Assembly: GCA_944376425.1 (NCBI GenBank)
Contig: CALWCS010000069.1
Span: 1-53,905, forward strand
Direction of reading: 5' to 3'
From: an uncultured Lachnospiraceae bacterium
Lineage (GTDB): Bacteria > Bacillota > Clostridia > Lachnospirales > Lachnospiraceae
Length of the DNA stretch: 53,905 nucleotides
A program made the translations under genes and the position numbers. The notes beneath the pieces were generated by a model. That model did not search any database. It worked only from the letters and a program-made list of their open reading frames with translations, and had not been told where the DNA came from. Below, piece by piece: positions 43,981 to 52,936 of this stretch. Position 1 is the first letter of the stretch. Each line of letters begins with the position of its first letter.

Positions 43981-45363
43981 TTAAGAATTGCCTAATAAAT
44001 TTTCACCGATTTTTACAACGTCTCCAGCTCCCATAGTGATCAGTAAATCTCCGGGAACACAGTTGCTTAAGATAAAAGTTTCTATCTGATCAAAAGACGG
44101 AAAATAATGGACATCCGTTCCGAGAGCCTCGATTTTTTCTTTCAATGTTTCAGAACTGATTCCAAGATTATCAGTCTCTCTGGCTGGATAGATATCAGCG
44201 AGAATTACATGATCCGCAAGAGAGAGTGCCTGTGCAAACTCATCCATTAAAGCTTTTGTACGTGTGTAAGTATGAGGTTGGAAGACACACCAGACCGATT
44301 TATGAGGATAGTTCTTTGCAGCGGCTAAAGTTGCTTTGATCTCAGTCGGATGATGAGCATAGTCATCGATAACAGTAACATTTCCAACGCTGCCTTTATA
44401 TTGGAAGCGACGGTCAGTTCCGCGAAACTGGTTCAATCCTTTTTCAATCTGGTCTTCTTTAATAGAAAGAAGACGACACAGTGCAATAGACGCAAGAGCG
44501 TTAGAAACATTATGAATACCAGGAACGCTTAACTGAAAATGACCGATACACGTTCCTTTATGTATGCAGTCGAAAGAAGCACAGCCAAAGGAATTAAATG
44601 TGATATTGGAAGCAAAATAATCGCTGCTTTGATCTTTTCCGTAGTAAATAATCTGGCAGGGAAGATCTTTTGTAATTTCCTGAACATTTGGAATTTCATG
44701 ATTGATAATTAAAACTCCGTCTGACGGAAGCCTTTGGGCAAAAAGACGAAAAGAATGCCGGATATCATTTAAATCTTTAAAAAAGTCAAGATGATCTGCA
44801 TCGATATTTAATATAATGCTGATTTTAGGATTAAAATGCAGAAAACTATTTGTATATTCACATGCTTCTGCCAGAAAAATCTGAGAATTTCCGACACGAA
44901 TATTTCCATGAATTGCTTGTAAAATTCCTCCTACAGAGATAGTAGGATCTAATTTGGCAGCCAGGAAGATCTGAGAAATCATAGAAGTTGTTGTGGTTTT
45001 TCCATGAGTTCCGGAGACCGCAATGGGAGTCTGATAATTTGTCATAATCTGTCCTAAAAGTTCTGCACGGGTAAGCATAGGAAGCTTTTTCTGAACGGCC
45101 GCGGCAAATTCCGGATTGTCAGGATGAATAGCAGCCGTATAAACAACGAGATCAATTCCATCTATAATATTAGAGGCACGCTGACCATAGAAGACTTTAA
45201 TACCATTATCTTCCATCCATTTCGTCAGAGGTGATTCTTTGGCGTCAGAACCGGAAATCTGAAAATGACGGTCCAATAAAATAGAAGCGAGACCACTCAT
45301 ACTGATCCCACCGATTCCGATGAAATGAACATGGATCGGGTGGTTAAAATCTATCTGATACAT
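43981..45363 (-). CDS. murC: UDP-N-acetylmuramate-L-alanine ligase
   Basis: 460 residues, full length. Adds L-alanine to UDP-MurNAc in peptidoglycan synthesis. The Rossmann-like N-terminus reads HFIGIGGISMSGLA, the ATP loop SGTHGKTTTTSM, then the Mur-ligase DYAHHPTEIKATL and FQPHTYTRTKALM, and the C-terminal domain ends GAGDVVKIGE. AAAGGAG precedes the ATG. It appears monocistronic; its stop lies five bases from the last DnaA box. Confidence 0.95.
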   Translation of the reverse strand: MYQIDFNHPIHVHFIGIGGISMSGLASILLDRHFQISGSDAKESPLTKWMEDNGIKVFYGQRASNIIDGIDLVVYTAAIHPDNPEFAAAVQKKLPMLTRAELLGQIMTNYQTPIAVSGTHGKTTTTSMISQIFLAAKLDPTISVGGILQAIHGNIRVGNSQIFLAEACEYTNSFLHFNPKISIILNIDADHLDFFKDLNDIRHSFRLFAQRLPSDGVLIINHEIPNVQEITKDLPCQIIYYGKDQSSDYFASNITFNSFGCASFDCIHKGTCIGHFQLSVPGIHNVSNALASIALCRLLSIKEDQIEKGLNQFRGTDRRFQYKGSVGNVTVIDDYAHHPTEIKATLAAAKNYPHKSVWCVFQPHTYTRTKALMDEFAQALSLADHVILADIYPARETDNLGISSETLKEKIEALGTDVHYFPSFDQIETFILSNCVPGDLLITMGAGDVVKIGENLLGNS

Positions 45364-45754
45364 AATATCGCCACTCCTTTATTTTTTTATTTCTGATGTT
45401 TTATATTTGGAAAGACACAATCAGTCCTTTTTTATTATACGCTGATCAAAGATAAATGGAAAGTGTTTCTTTTGAAATGTCGGAGAATCGGAAATAAAAA
45501 CGGGAAAAAACAGGGAAAAAAAGATGCAGATTTAATGAGTATGTATAAAATATACAAAATATAGAATGAAAAAAGAGAAATAAGAGGAAAAAAGTATAAA
45601 GATGTCGAAAAGCGTCAAAAGAGAAAAAGAAAAATATTAATGAATTATGATAAAAAGAGGTAAAATTATTTGATATTTTTTGTAAAAAATGTTCACTATT
45701 TTAAAAAGATGTGATATAATAAAAAAATAATAAATTACAACAAGAGGTGATAGC
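45364..45754. other. Intergenic region between murC and glgC
   Basis: About 390 AT-rich bases between divergent genes, with no recognisable gene. The promoter of glgC is at its right end; no riboswitch or other structure stands out. Confidence 0.4.
45692..45720 (+). promoter_or_regulatory. Promoter of the glgC-glgD operon
   Basis: A perfect -10 TATAAT (45715-45720) with the extended TGA before it, and a weak -35 TTCACT (45692-45697) at 17 bases. AAGAGGTGATAGC provides the ribosome site for the GTG start. Confidence 0.65.
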
Positions 45755-47029
45755 GTGATTAAAAAAGAAATGATCGCAATGCTGCTTGCAGGCGGACAAG
45801 GAAGCCGTCTGGGCGTATTGACAGCAAAAGTAGCAAAACCAGCCGTAGCTTTTGGTGGAAAATATAGAATTATTGATTTTCCGTTGAGTAATTGTATCAA
45901 TTCTGGTATTGATACAGTAGGAGTGCTGACGCAATATCAGCCGTTACGTCTGAATTCCCATATCGGAATCGGAATTCCGTGGGATCTGGACAGAAATATT
46001 GGAGGCGTTACTGTTTTGCCTCCGTATGAAAAAAGTACAAACAGTGATTAGTATACCGGTACGGCAAATGCCATTTATCAGAACCTGACGTATATGGAAT
46101 CCTTTAATCCGGATTATGTATTGATTTTATCTGGTGATCATATTTATAAGATGGATTATGAAGTAATGCTGGATTTCCATAAAGCAACAAATGCAGACGT
46201 CAGTATTGCAGTTATGCCTGTTCCGATGGAGGAGGCAAGCCGTTTTGGTATTGTAATTGCGGATGATCAAAATACGATTACTGAGTTCCAGGAGAAACCG
46301 GAACATCCAAAGAGCAATCTTGCCTCTATGGGTATTTATATTTTCTCGTGGAAAGTATTAAAAGAAGCCTTAATTACTATGTCCGATGTAAATGGATGTG
46401 ATTTTGGAAAACACATTATTCCGTACTGCCATGAAAACGGCAGAAAAATGGTTGCATATGAGTATAACGGATATTGGAAGGATGTAGGAACATTAGGATC
46501 TTACTGGGAAGCAAATATGGAATTGATTGATATCATTCCTGAATTTAATTTATATGAAGAATTCTGGAAAATTTATACAAAAACCGATATTATTCCTCCG
46601 CAGTACGTTTCAGGAGAAGCTAAAATTTTCAGAAGTCTTATCGGAGATGGCAGTGAAATTTATGGAGAGGTTGAAAATTCTGTCATCGGCGCAGGCGTCA
46701 CAATCGGCAGGGGGGCTGTAGTGCGTAATTCGATCATCATGAAAGAGACAAAGATTGATGAAGGTGCGGTGATTGATAAAGCGATTATCGCAGAGAATGT
46801 AGAAATCGGCAGAGGCGCTATTCTCGGTATAGGAGAAGAAGTGCCAAATAAAGTAAAACCTAATATTTATTCCTTTGGTCTTGTAACCGTAGGAGAAAAT
46901 TCTTATATTCCGGCGAATGTAAAGATTGGAAAGAACACAGCGATTTCAGGAATCACAACACCGGAAGACTATCCGGACGGCGTATTGGAAAGCGGCGAAA
47001 CTTTAATTAAGGCAGGTGAAATTTCATGA
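45755..47029 (+). pseudogene. glgC: Glucose-1-phosphate adenylyltransferase, interrupted by one amber codon
   Basis: The frame from GTG 45755 to 47029 is GlgC throughout ([13 protein letters not shown], then [40 protein letters not shown], and a left-handed beta-helix C-terminus), about 424 residues. A single in-frame TAG at 46049-46051 replaces the Trp codon expected in the conserved WYTGTANA motif (TGG to TAG). No frameshift occurs. Downstream ATG 46094 could start only a fragment lacking the nucleotide-binding N-terminus. It makes ADP-glucose for glycogen. Either the gene is newly inactivated in this strain or this is a sequence error. It overlaps glgD by four bases. Confidence 0.88.
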
Positions 47030-48144
47030 GAGCAGTGGGAATTATTTTAGCAGGCGGAAACAACTATAGAATGAGAGAATTGTCAAATAAGAGAGCGATT
47101 GCTGCTATGCCGGTTGCAGGAAGCTATCGTGCCATTGACTTTGCACTGAGCAATATGACAAATTCATCTGTACAGAAAGTGGCTGTTCTGACACAGTATA
47201 ATGCGAGATCATTAAATGAACACTTAAGTTCATCGAAATGGTGGGATTTTGGAAGAAAACAGGGCGGATTATTTGTCTTTACGCCGACTGTTACTCACGA
47301 TAACAGTTTTTGGTACAGAGGTACCGCAGATGCAATTGGACAGAATCTGGACTTTTTGAAAAAATGTCATGAACCGTATGTAATCATCGCTTCCGGCGAT
47401 GGCGTATATAAGATGGATTATAATAAGGTTCTGGAATATCATATTGAAAAGAAAGCTGATATTACGGTTGTATGTAAAGATGTAGAGCCAGGAGAAGATG
47501 TCACAAGATTTGGCGTTGTCAAAATGAATGAAGATTGCCGAATTGAAGATTTCGAAGAAAAGCCAATGATTTCTACTTCTCATACAATTTCTACAGGAAT
47601 CTATGTAATCCGAAGAAGACAGCTGATAGAACTGATTGAGAGATGTGTGCAGGAAGAACGCCATGATTTTGTAAAGGACATTCTGATTCGGTATAAGAAT
47701 CTGAAGAGAATCTACGGATATAAAATTACAGATTACTGGAGCAGTATCTCTACAGTAGAATCTTATTACAAAACAAATATGGATTTTCTGAAAAAAGAAG
47801 TCAGAGATTATTTCTTCCGTCAGTATCCAGATGTATATTCCAAAGTAGATGATTTGCCGCCGGCAAAATATAATCCTGGCTCGGAAGTGAAAAACAGTCT
47901 GGTATCAAGTGGATGTATTGTAAACGGATATGTGGAAAATTCTATTTTATTCAAAAAAGTATTTGTCGGAGATAATTGTGTGATTAAAAATTCGATCATT
48001 TTGAACGATGTATATTTAGGAGATAATACACATATTGAAAATTGTATTGTAGAGAGCCGTGATACGATTCGGGCAAATTCCTACCATATTGGGGAGGATG
48101 GAATTAAAATTGTAATTGAAAAAAATGAAAGATATGTTTTATAA
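47026..48144 (+). CDS. glgD: GlgD, regulatory homologue of ADP-glucose pyrophosphorylase
   Basis: 372 residues, paralogous to GlgC but with degraded nucleotide-binding residues ([17 protein letters not shown]). The sugar-binding and beta-helix parts are kept ([41 protein letters not shown], then [10 protein letters not shown] repeats). In Firmicutes GlgD pairs with GlgC to raise its activity. It is intact although its partner carries an amber codon; the ATGA overlap means its translation depends partly on ribosomes reaching the end of glgC, so the nonsense codon may reduce it too. Confidence 0.93.
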   Translation: MRAVGIILAGGNNYRMRELSNKRAIAAMPVAGSYRAIDFALSNMTNSSVQKVAVLTQYNARSLNEHLSSSKWWDFGRKQGGLFVFTPTVTHDNSFWYRGTADAIGQNLDFLKKCHEPYVIIASGDGVYKMDYNKVLEYHIEKKADITVVCKDVEPGEDVTRFGVVKMNEDCRIEDFEEKPMISTSHTISTGIYVIRRRQLIELIERCVQEERHDFVKDILIRYKNLKRIYGYKITDYWSSISTVESYYKTNMDFLKKEVRDYFFRQYPDVYSKVDDLPPAKYNPGSEVKNSLVSSGCIVNGYVENSILFKKVFVGDNCVIKNSIILNDVYLGDNTHIENCIVESRDTIRANSYHIGEDGIKIVIEKNERYVL

Positions 48145-48172
48145 ACAGCAGTGAGAAAGGGGCTTGGAAGTT

Positions 48173-48469
48173 ATGAAAATTACCGACGTTAGAGTGCGCA
48201 AAGTTGCAAAAGAAGGAAAAATGAAAGCAGTTGTTTCAATTACGATTGATGATGAATTTGTTGTTCATGATATTAAAGTGATTGAGGGGGAAAAAGGATT
48301 GTTCATCGCTATGCCGAGCAGAAAGGCTTCCGATGGAGAGTACCGTGATATCGCACATCCGATTAATTCTGAGACAAGAGAGCGGATTCAGAAAATTATT
48401 CTGGAGCATTATGAGACGGCAATTGCAGAGTCAGAGGCAGAACCGGAAGCGGCAGCAGCAGAAGTATAA
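48173..48469 (+). CDS. spoVG: SpoVG-family RNA/DNA-binding regulator
   Basis: 98 residues from ATG 48173 (GAAAGGGG upstream). The conserved start [11 protein letters not shown], the [21 protein letters not shown] core and the [15 protein letters not shown] end are diagnostic. SpoVG affects septation and gene expression in sporulating Firmicutes and binds nucleic acid. The C-terminal tail is Glu/Ala-rich, as usual in this family. Confidence 0.96.
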   Translation: MKITDVRVRKVAKEGKMKAVVSITIDDEFVVHDIKVIEGEKGLFIAMPSRKASDGEYRDIAHPINSETRERIQKIILEHYETAIAESEAEPEAAAAEV

Positions 48470-48511
48470 AATAAAATCAGCTACATAGTTGATAAAAAAA
48501 TTTGATGATAG

Positions 48512-48563
48512 AGGGATATCACAATGACTAGAAAGGATAACAGGAATTGTGATATCCCTTTTG
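48512..48563 (+). terminator. Terminator of the glgCD-spoVG region
   Basis: A 14-bp perfect stem (48512-48525 with 48546-48559) with a 20-base loop runs into TTTTG. Confidence 0.85.
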
Positions 48564-48735
48564 TTGATAAAAAGTAAAGATGGGATAGAAATATTGGACA
48601 AATAATACAAAAATAATTGGAAAAATACGATAAAAAAGTTTATATTTACTATAATATAATGCAAAATAAAGAACAATAACAAAAAATAACACATCAAATT
48701 GCAAAAACAGGCAGAGCACTGTCAAATATGTAGAG

Positions 48736-48764
48736 ATTACAGAGAAAGAAAAACTTGGTATAAT
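48736..48764 (+). promoter_or_regulatory. Promoter of the first esterase copy
   Basis: -10 TATAAT (48759-48764) with an extended TGG, and -35-like ATTACA (48736-48741) at 17 bases. The same block recurs before the second copy. Confidence 0.65.
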
Positions 48765-48808
48765 AAATCTATCAAAAACAACGTGATTCATTAATGGAGG
48801 TATGGAAG

Positions 48809-50110
48809 ATGAAAAGAAAAATTGCATTAGCCGGCATAACAGCTGCAACAATACTTGCAATGAGTGGTATGGCAGTATGCGCAGAAGAAGCAACGGCAGA
48901 AGAAGCAGTAGCAGCATCGTACAGTACAGTAATTGAAATTGAAGACTGGGGAGCAGCTGTCACAAAGGTAATTGTGAATCTGGGACAGGAAGTTTCCGGT
49001 GAGATTGGTACGGATACATTTTCTGTAAATGTACGCAGAAGCGATGATCGTCTGGAAACACCGTTGCTGGAAGAAGGAGAAAGCCGTGTAACAAATGCTT
49101 ATGTTTCCGATGCAGAAGGAAATGAAGCAGAATCAGGAGAGTATGTAACACTGGAACTTGCTTATGGACCAAGCATCACATTGACCAGCCCATTAAATTA
49201 TGCAGAAGGAAGAAATGTTTGGATTGATTGTGATTACACCATTACACAGGAAGAAGATATTGTGACGGATCAGGCAACGTTATCAGGAATCGTAGCAACA
49301 GAATATACCGGAAGCGTTCGTCTTGGCGTAGACGATTTCAATATCAGCCAGGGTACCTATGACGGAATCGAATTTTCCATGGCAGATTATAAACCGGAAG
49401 ATACAAGCGGAGAACATCCGTTAATTATCTGGCTGCACGGAGGCGGAGAAGGCGGCACGGACGCAACGATTCCGCTCTCAGCAAATAAGGCAGTCAGCTT
49501 TGCATCAGATGAAATTCAGGAGATCTTTGGAGGAGCTTATGTGTTAGTTCCGCAGTCACCGACGAAATGGATGGAAGGTGAAGGAGGAGACAGTGACGGA
49601 ACTTCTATCTATGAAGAAGGTTTGATGGAACTGATTCAGGATTATGTAGCACAGAATCCTGGTATTGATGAGAATCGTATTTATGTGGGAGGATGCTCAA
49701 ACGGCGGTTATATGACAATGGTTCTGATGCGTGATTATCCGGATTACTTTGCAGCAGCATATCCGGTATGCGAAGGACTTGCAGATACTTTAATTTCTGA
49801 TGAAGATATCGATATCTATAAGGATCAGAATATCTGGTTCGTAACAGCAGCTACCGACACAACATTGGATCCGGTTCTGTATACCTTGCCAACCTATACA
49901 CGGATCCGTGAAGCAGGTTCTGAAAATGTTCATCTGACATTCTTCCCGAATGTAGTAGACATGACAGGACTGTACAGACAGGAAAATGATCAGCCGCATG
50001 AATATAATGGACACTGGTCATGGACTTATGTCTATAATAACCAGGTGACAGCAAGAATCAATGGAGAAACTGTTTCTCTGTTAGATTGGATGGCTGCACA
50101 GAGTAAATAA
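48809..50110 (+). CDS. Secreted alpha/beta-hydrolase esterase/peptidase, copy 1
   Basis: 433 residues from ATG 48809 (GGAGG eight bases upstream). A signal peptide ends at about AVCA; Val before Cys makes lipoprotein processing unlikely. Residues about 30-185 form a beta-rich N-terminal domain. The hydrolase core follows: LIIWLHGGGEGG forms the oxyanion hole, nucleophile Ser297 lies in GGCSNGGYM, and a late His in NGHWSWTYVYN may complete the triad. Such proteins hydrolyse esters on polymers or act as peptidases outside the cell. The gene is followed by its own terminator and a near-identical copy. Confidence 0.85.
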   Translation: MKRKIALAGITAATILAMSGMAVCAEEATAEEAVAASYSTVIEIEDWGAAVTKVIVNLGQEVSGEIGTDTFSVNVRRSDDRLETPLLEEGESRVTNAYVSDAEGNEAESGEYVTLELAYGPSITLTSPLNYAEGRNVWIDCDYTITQEEDIVTDQATLSGIVATEYTGSVRLGVDDFNISQGTYDGIEFSMADYKPEDTSGEHPLIIWLHGGGEGGTDATIPLSANKAVSFASDEIQEIFGGAYVLVPQSPTKWMEGEGGDSDGTSIYEEGLMELIQDYVAQNPGIDENRIYVGGCSNGGYMTMVLMRDYPDYFAAAYPVCEGLADTLISDEDIDIYKDQNIWFVTAATDTTLDPVLYTLPTYTRIREAGSENVHLTFFPNVVDMTGLYRQENDQPHEYNGHWSWTYVYNNQVTARINGETVSLLDWMAAQSK

Positions 50111-50130
50111 ATAAGAATCAATCAATGTTT

Positions 50131-50188
50131 AGACGAACTGGCGCTGAATAAATGGTTATGTTTATGAGGCGGCAGTTCGTCTCTTTTG
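50131..50188 (+). terminator. Terminator between esterase copies
   Basis: AGACGAACTG (50131-50140) pairs with CAGTTCGTCT (50173-50182) and runs into CTTTTG. Confidence 0.75.
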
Positions 50189-50349
50189 TTTTCAAAAAAA
50201 TCTTCAGAGAAAAAGAAACTGTACAAAATAGACGAAAAAAGCTGTGAGAAAATCTAATATTTACTGTATCATATACAAAATAAAGAACAATGACAAGAAT
50301 TAACACATCGATTTGCAAAAACAGGCAGACCACTGTCAAATATGTAGAG

Positions 50350-50378
50350 ATTACAAACAGAGAAAAATTTGATACAAT
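50350..50378 (+). promoter_or_regulatory. Promoter of the second esterase copy
   Basis: -35-like ATTACA (50350-50355) and -10 TACAAT (50373-50378) at 17 bases occupy the same place as in copy 1; here the -10 has one change from TATAAT. Confidence 0.6.
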
Positions 50379-50422
50379 AAATTCATCAAAAACAACGTGA
50401 TTCGTTAATGGAGGTATAAAAG

Positions 50423-51727
50423 ATGAGAAGAAAAATTGTGTTAGCCGGCACAACAGCTGCAATGATACTCGCAATGAGCGGTATCGCAGTATGCGCAGAA
50501 GAAGCAACAGCAGAAAACGCAGCAGCATCAGCATCGTACAGTACAGTAACTGAAATTGAAGACTGGGGAGCAGCTGTCACAAAAGTAATTGTAAATCTGG
50601 GACAGGAAGTTTCCGGTGAGATTGATACAGATACATTTTCTGTATACGTAAAAAGAAGTGATGATCGTCTGGAAACACCGTTGCTGGAAGAAGGAGAGCG
50701 CCGCGTAACAAATGCTTATATCTCTGACGCAGAAGGAAATGAGGCAGAATCCGGACAGTATGCAACATTGGAACTTGCTTATGGACCAAGCATTACACTG
50801 AGCAGTGCATTAAATTATGCAGAAGGAAGAAATGTTTGGATTGACTGTGATTACACCATTACACAGGAAGAAGATATTGTGACAGACCAGGCAACATTAT
50901 CAGGAATTGTAGCAACAGAATATACCGGAAGCGTTCGTCTTGGCGTAGATGATTTCAATATCAGCGAAGGAACGTATGACGGAATTGACTTCTCAATTGC
51001 AGATTATAAACCGGAAGATACAAGCGGAGAACATCCGTTGATTATCTGGCTGCACGGAGGCGGAGAAGGCGGCACAGACGCAACAATTCCGCTTTCAGCA
51101 AACAAGTCAATCAGCTTTGCATCGGAAGAAGTTCAGGAAATTTTCGGCGGAGCTTATGTATTAGTTCCGCAGTGCCCGACATACTGGATGGAAGGTGAAG
51201 GATCAGACAGAGACGGTACTTCTATCTATACAGAAGGCTTAATGGAATTGATTCAGGACTATGTAGCACAGAATCCTGGCATTGATGAGAACCGTATTTA
51301 TGTAGGCGGATGCTCAAACGGCGGTTATATGACAATGCTTTTGATGCGTGATTATCCGGATTACTTCGCAGCAGCATTCCCAGTATGCGAAGGACTTGCA
51401 GATACTTTAGTTTCTGATGAAGATATTGATATCTATAAAGATCAGAATATCTGGTTTGTAGCAGCAGCTACAGATACAACACTGGATCCTGTTATCTATA
51501 CACTGCCGACCTATACACGGATCCGTGAAGCTGGTTCTGAGAATGTTCATCTGACATTCTTCCCGAACGTAGTAGATACCACAGGATTATACAGACAGGA
51601 AAATGATCAGCCGCATGAATATGACGGACATTGGTCATGGACTTATGTCTATAATAATCAGGTAACAGCAAGAATCAATGGAGAAACTGTTTCTCTGTTA
51701 GATTGGATGGCTGCACAGAGCAAATAA
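50423..51727 (+). CDS. Secreted alpha/beta-hydrolase esterase/peptidase, copy 2
   Basis: 434 residues, almost identical to copy 1. Signal peptide to about AVCA, beta-rich N-terminal domain, oxyanion loop LIIWLHGGGEGG, nucleophile Ser298 in GGCSNGGYM and the late GHWSWTYVYN are all kept. Differences cluster around the signal peptide, residues 60-110 and the loop after VLVPQ (CPTYWMEGEGSDRDG against SPTKWMEGEGGDSDG), which may alter substrate choice. The homology also extends about 150 bases upstream through the promoter. Confidence 0.85.
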   Translation: MRRKIVLAGTTAAMILAMSGIAVCAEEATAENAAASASYSTVTEIEDWGAAVTKVIVNLGQEVSGEIDTDTFSVYVKRSDDRLETPLLEEGERRVTNAYISDAEGNEAESGQYATLELAYGPSITLSSALNYAEGRNVWIDCDYTITQEEDIVTDQATLSGIVATEYTGSVRLGVDDFNISEGTYDGIDFSIADYKPEDTSGEHPLIIWLHGGGEGGTDATIPLSANKSISFASEEVQEIFGGAYVLVPQCPTYWMEGEGSDRDGTSIYTEGLMELIQDYVAQNPGIDENRIYVGGCSNGGYMTMLLMRDYPDYFAAAFPVCEGLADTLVSDEDIDIYKDQNIWFVAAATDTTLDPVIYTLPTYTRIREAGSENVHLTFFPNVVDTTGLYRQENDQPHEYDGHWSWTYVYNNQVTARINGETVSLLDWMAAQSK

Positions 51728-51801
51728 GAATTGACAGACAAATAGTGATATCTGACCTGAAGTATAATAAAAAATATTGAAAATATAGTAAGTATTTTTA
51801 G

Positions 51802-51837
51802 ATGGAGACTGTTCCGCAAACAGTCTCCATTTTTTTT
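51802..51837 (+). terminator. Terminator of the second esterase copy
   Basis: ATGGAGACTGTT (51802-51813) pairs with AACAGTCTCCAT (51819-51830) and is followed by seven T residues. Confidence 0.9.
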
Positions 51838-51949
51838 GATACCAAAATAGAGTTTTGCTTTCTGAATCAAATCAGAGAAAAAGTAGTACAAAGAAAAAAA
51901 TCATGATAAAATAAATCTGATTTCTGACAAAAGAAAGGATAGGGGTGTA

Positions 51950-52936
51950 ATGAAAAAAACGGTAATAGCCATTGTGGGAATTTTTTTAATAGCTTTTTTA
52001 GTTCTTCTTTCTTCGGATACAGGACTCTCAACATATCAGGAAGATATGGAAGTGAGATTGACATTTGTAGCACCCTTCGCAAACACAGGTTATTGGGGCA
52101 TTGCGGCAAGGGGAATTTTAGATGCCGGAGAGGAGTACGGCATGAATGTGAAATGTATAGGATTTTTGGAATCGGATGCCCAACAGCAGATTCGATATAT
52201 AAAAAGCGCTATCTATTCCCATGCAGACGCTATCATCACAGCAGGAATAGAAAATTCAGAAGAATTCGAAGAAGTGCTGGAGATGGCAAGCGAAGAAGGA
52301 ATCCCCGTTGTTTTGATTGACTGTGATATAGAAGAGAGCAGCCGGCTTTGTTATATTGGAACGGATAATTTTGAAGCGGGATGTCTTGCAGGAAGAGATA
52401 TTATAGAGGCTACAGACGGAAAAGGAAAGGTTGCTATTATAGGAAATGAACAGTCCTCCGTGAATCAACAGGAGAGAATTGACGGTTTTGAGTCGGTGAT
52501 TGCAGAGTATCCTGATATGGAGATTGTAACGGTAATGGAAGGAAACCAAAACTACATGATTATGAAAGAACAGATTGTAAATATGTTGGAGGAATATCCG
52601 CAGATTGATGCAATTTTTTGCTCAGAAGGATATGCCTCAAGCTCGATGAATCAGTTTTTGACAGAAGAAAATATGGGATATGAGACATTGAAAGTAGTAA
52701 CATTTGATATGACAGATGAGACAGTAGAAAATTTAAAAGAAGACAGAGTCTATTCTACAATTCAGCAAGATCCTTATACGATGGGAAAAAAAGCAGTAGA
52801 ATATCTGGATCAATATCTTCACGGACAGATCAATCTGGAGTCTGTCATTTATACAAACGTACAGAGCATAAAAAAAGAAAATTTAGACCAGATTTATGAT
52901 TATAAGGGCGGGGATGTAGTATGGAATACGTATTAA
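51950..52936 (+). CDS. Sugar-binding-type periplasmic protein, membrane-anchored
   Basis: 328 residues. An N-terminal hydrophobic helix without a lipobox Cys anchors it, then a type I periplasmic-binding fold of the ribose/autoinducer-2 class (Peripla_BP_4): FVAPFANTGYWGIAARGIL, ADAIITAGI, VVLIDCDIE, GTDNFEAGCLAGRDI, NQQERIDGF and TFDMTDETVENL. No transporter genes follow; the next gene overlaps by 16 bases and is a sensor kinase, so this protein probably acts as the sugar receptor of a two-component system. Confidence 0.88.
   Translation: MKKTVIAIVGIFLIAFLVLLSSDTGLSTYQEDMEVRLTFVAPFANTGYWGIAARGILDAGEEYGMNVKCIGFLESDAQQQIRYIKSAIYSHADAIITAGIENSEEFEEVLEMASEEGIPVVLIDCDIEESSRLCYIGTDNFEAGCLAGRDIIEATDGKGKVAIIGNEQSSVNQQERIDGFESVIAEYPDMEIVTVMEGNQNYMIMKEQIVNMLEEYPQIDAIFCSEGYASSSMNQFLTEENMGYETLKVVTFDMTDETVENLKEDRVYSTIQQDPYTMGKKAVEYLDQYLHGQINLESVIYTNVQSIKKENLDQIYDYKGGDVVWNTY

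Noticed and set aside
50118..50580. Minus-strand frames rich in Leu and Ser across the esterase promoters
   Set aside because: They mirror the signal-peptide region and AT-rich DNA of the esterase genes and occur in both duplicated copies only because the DNA is duplicated.
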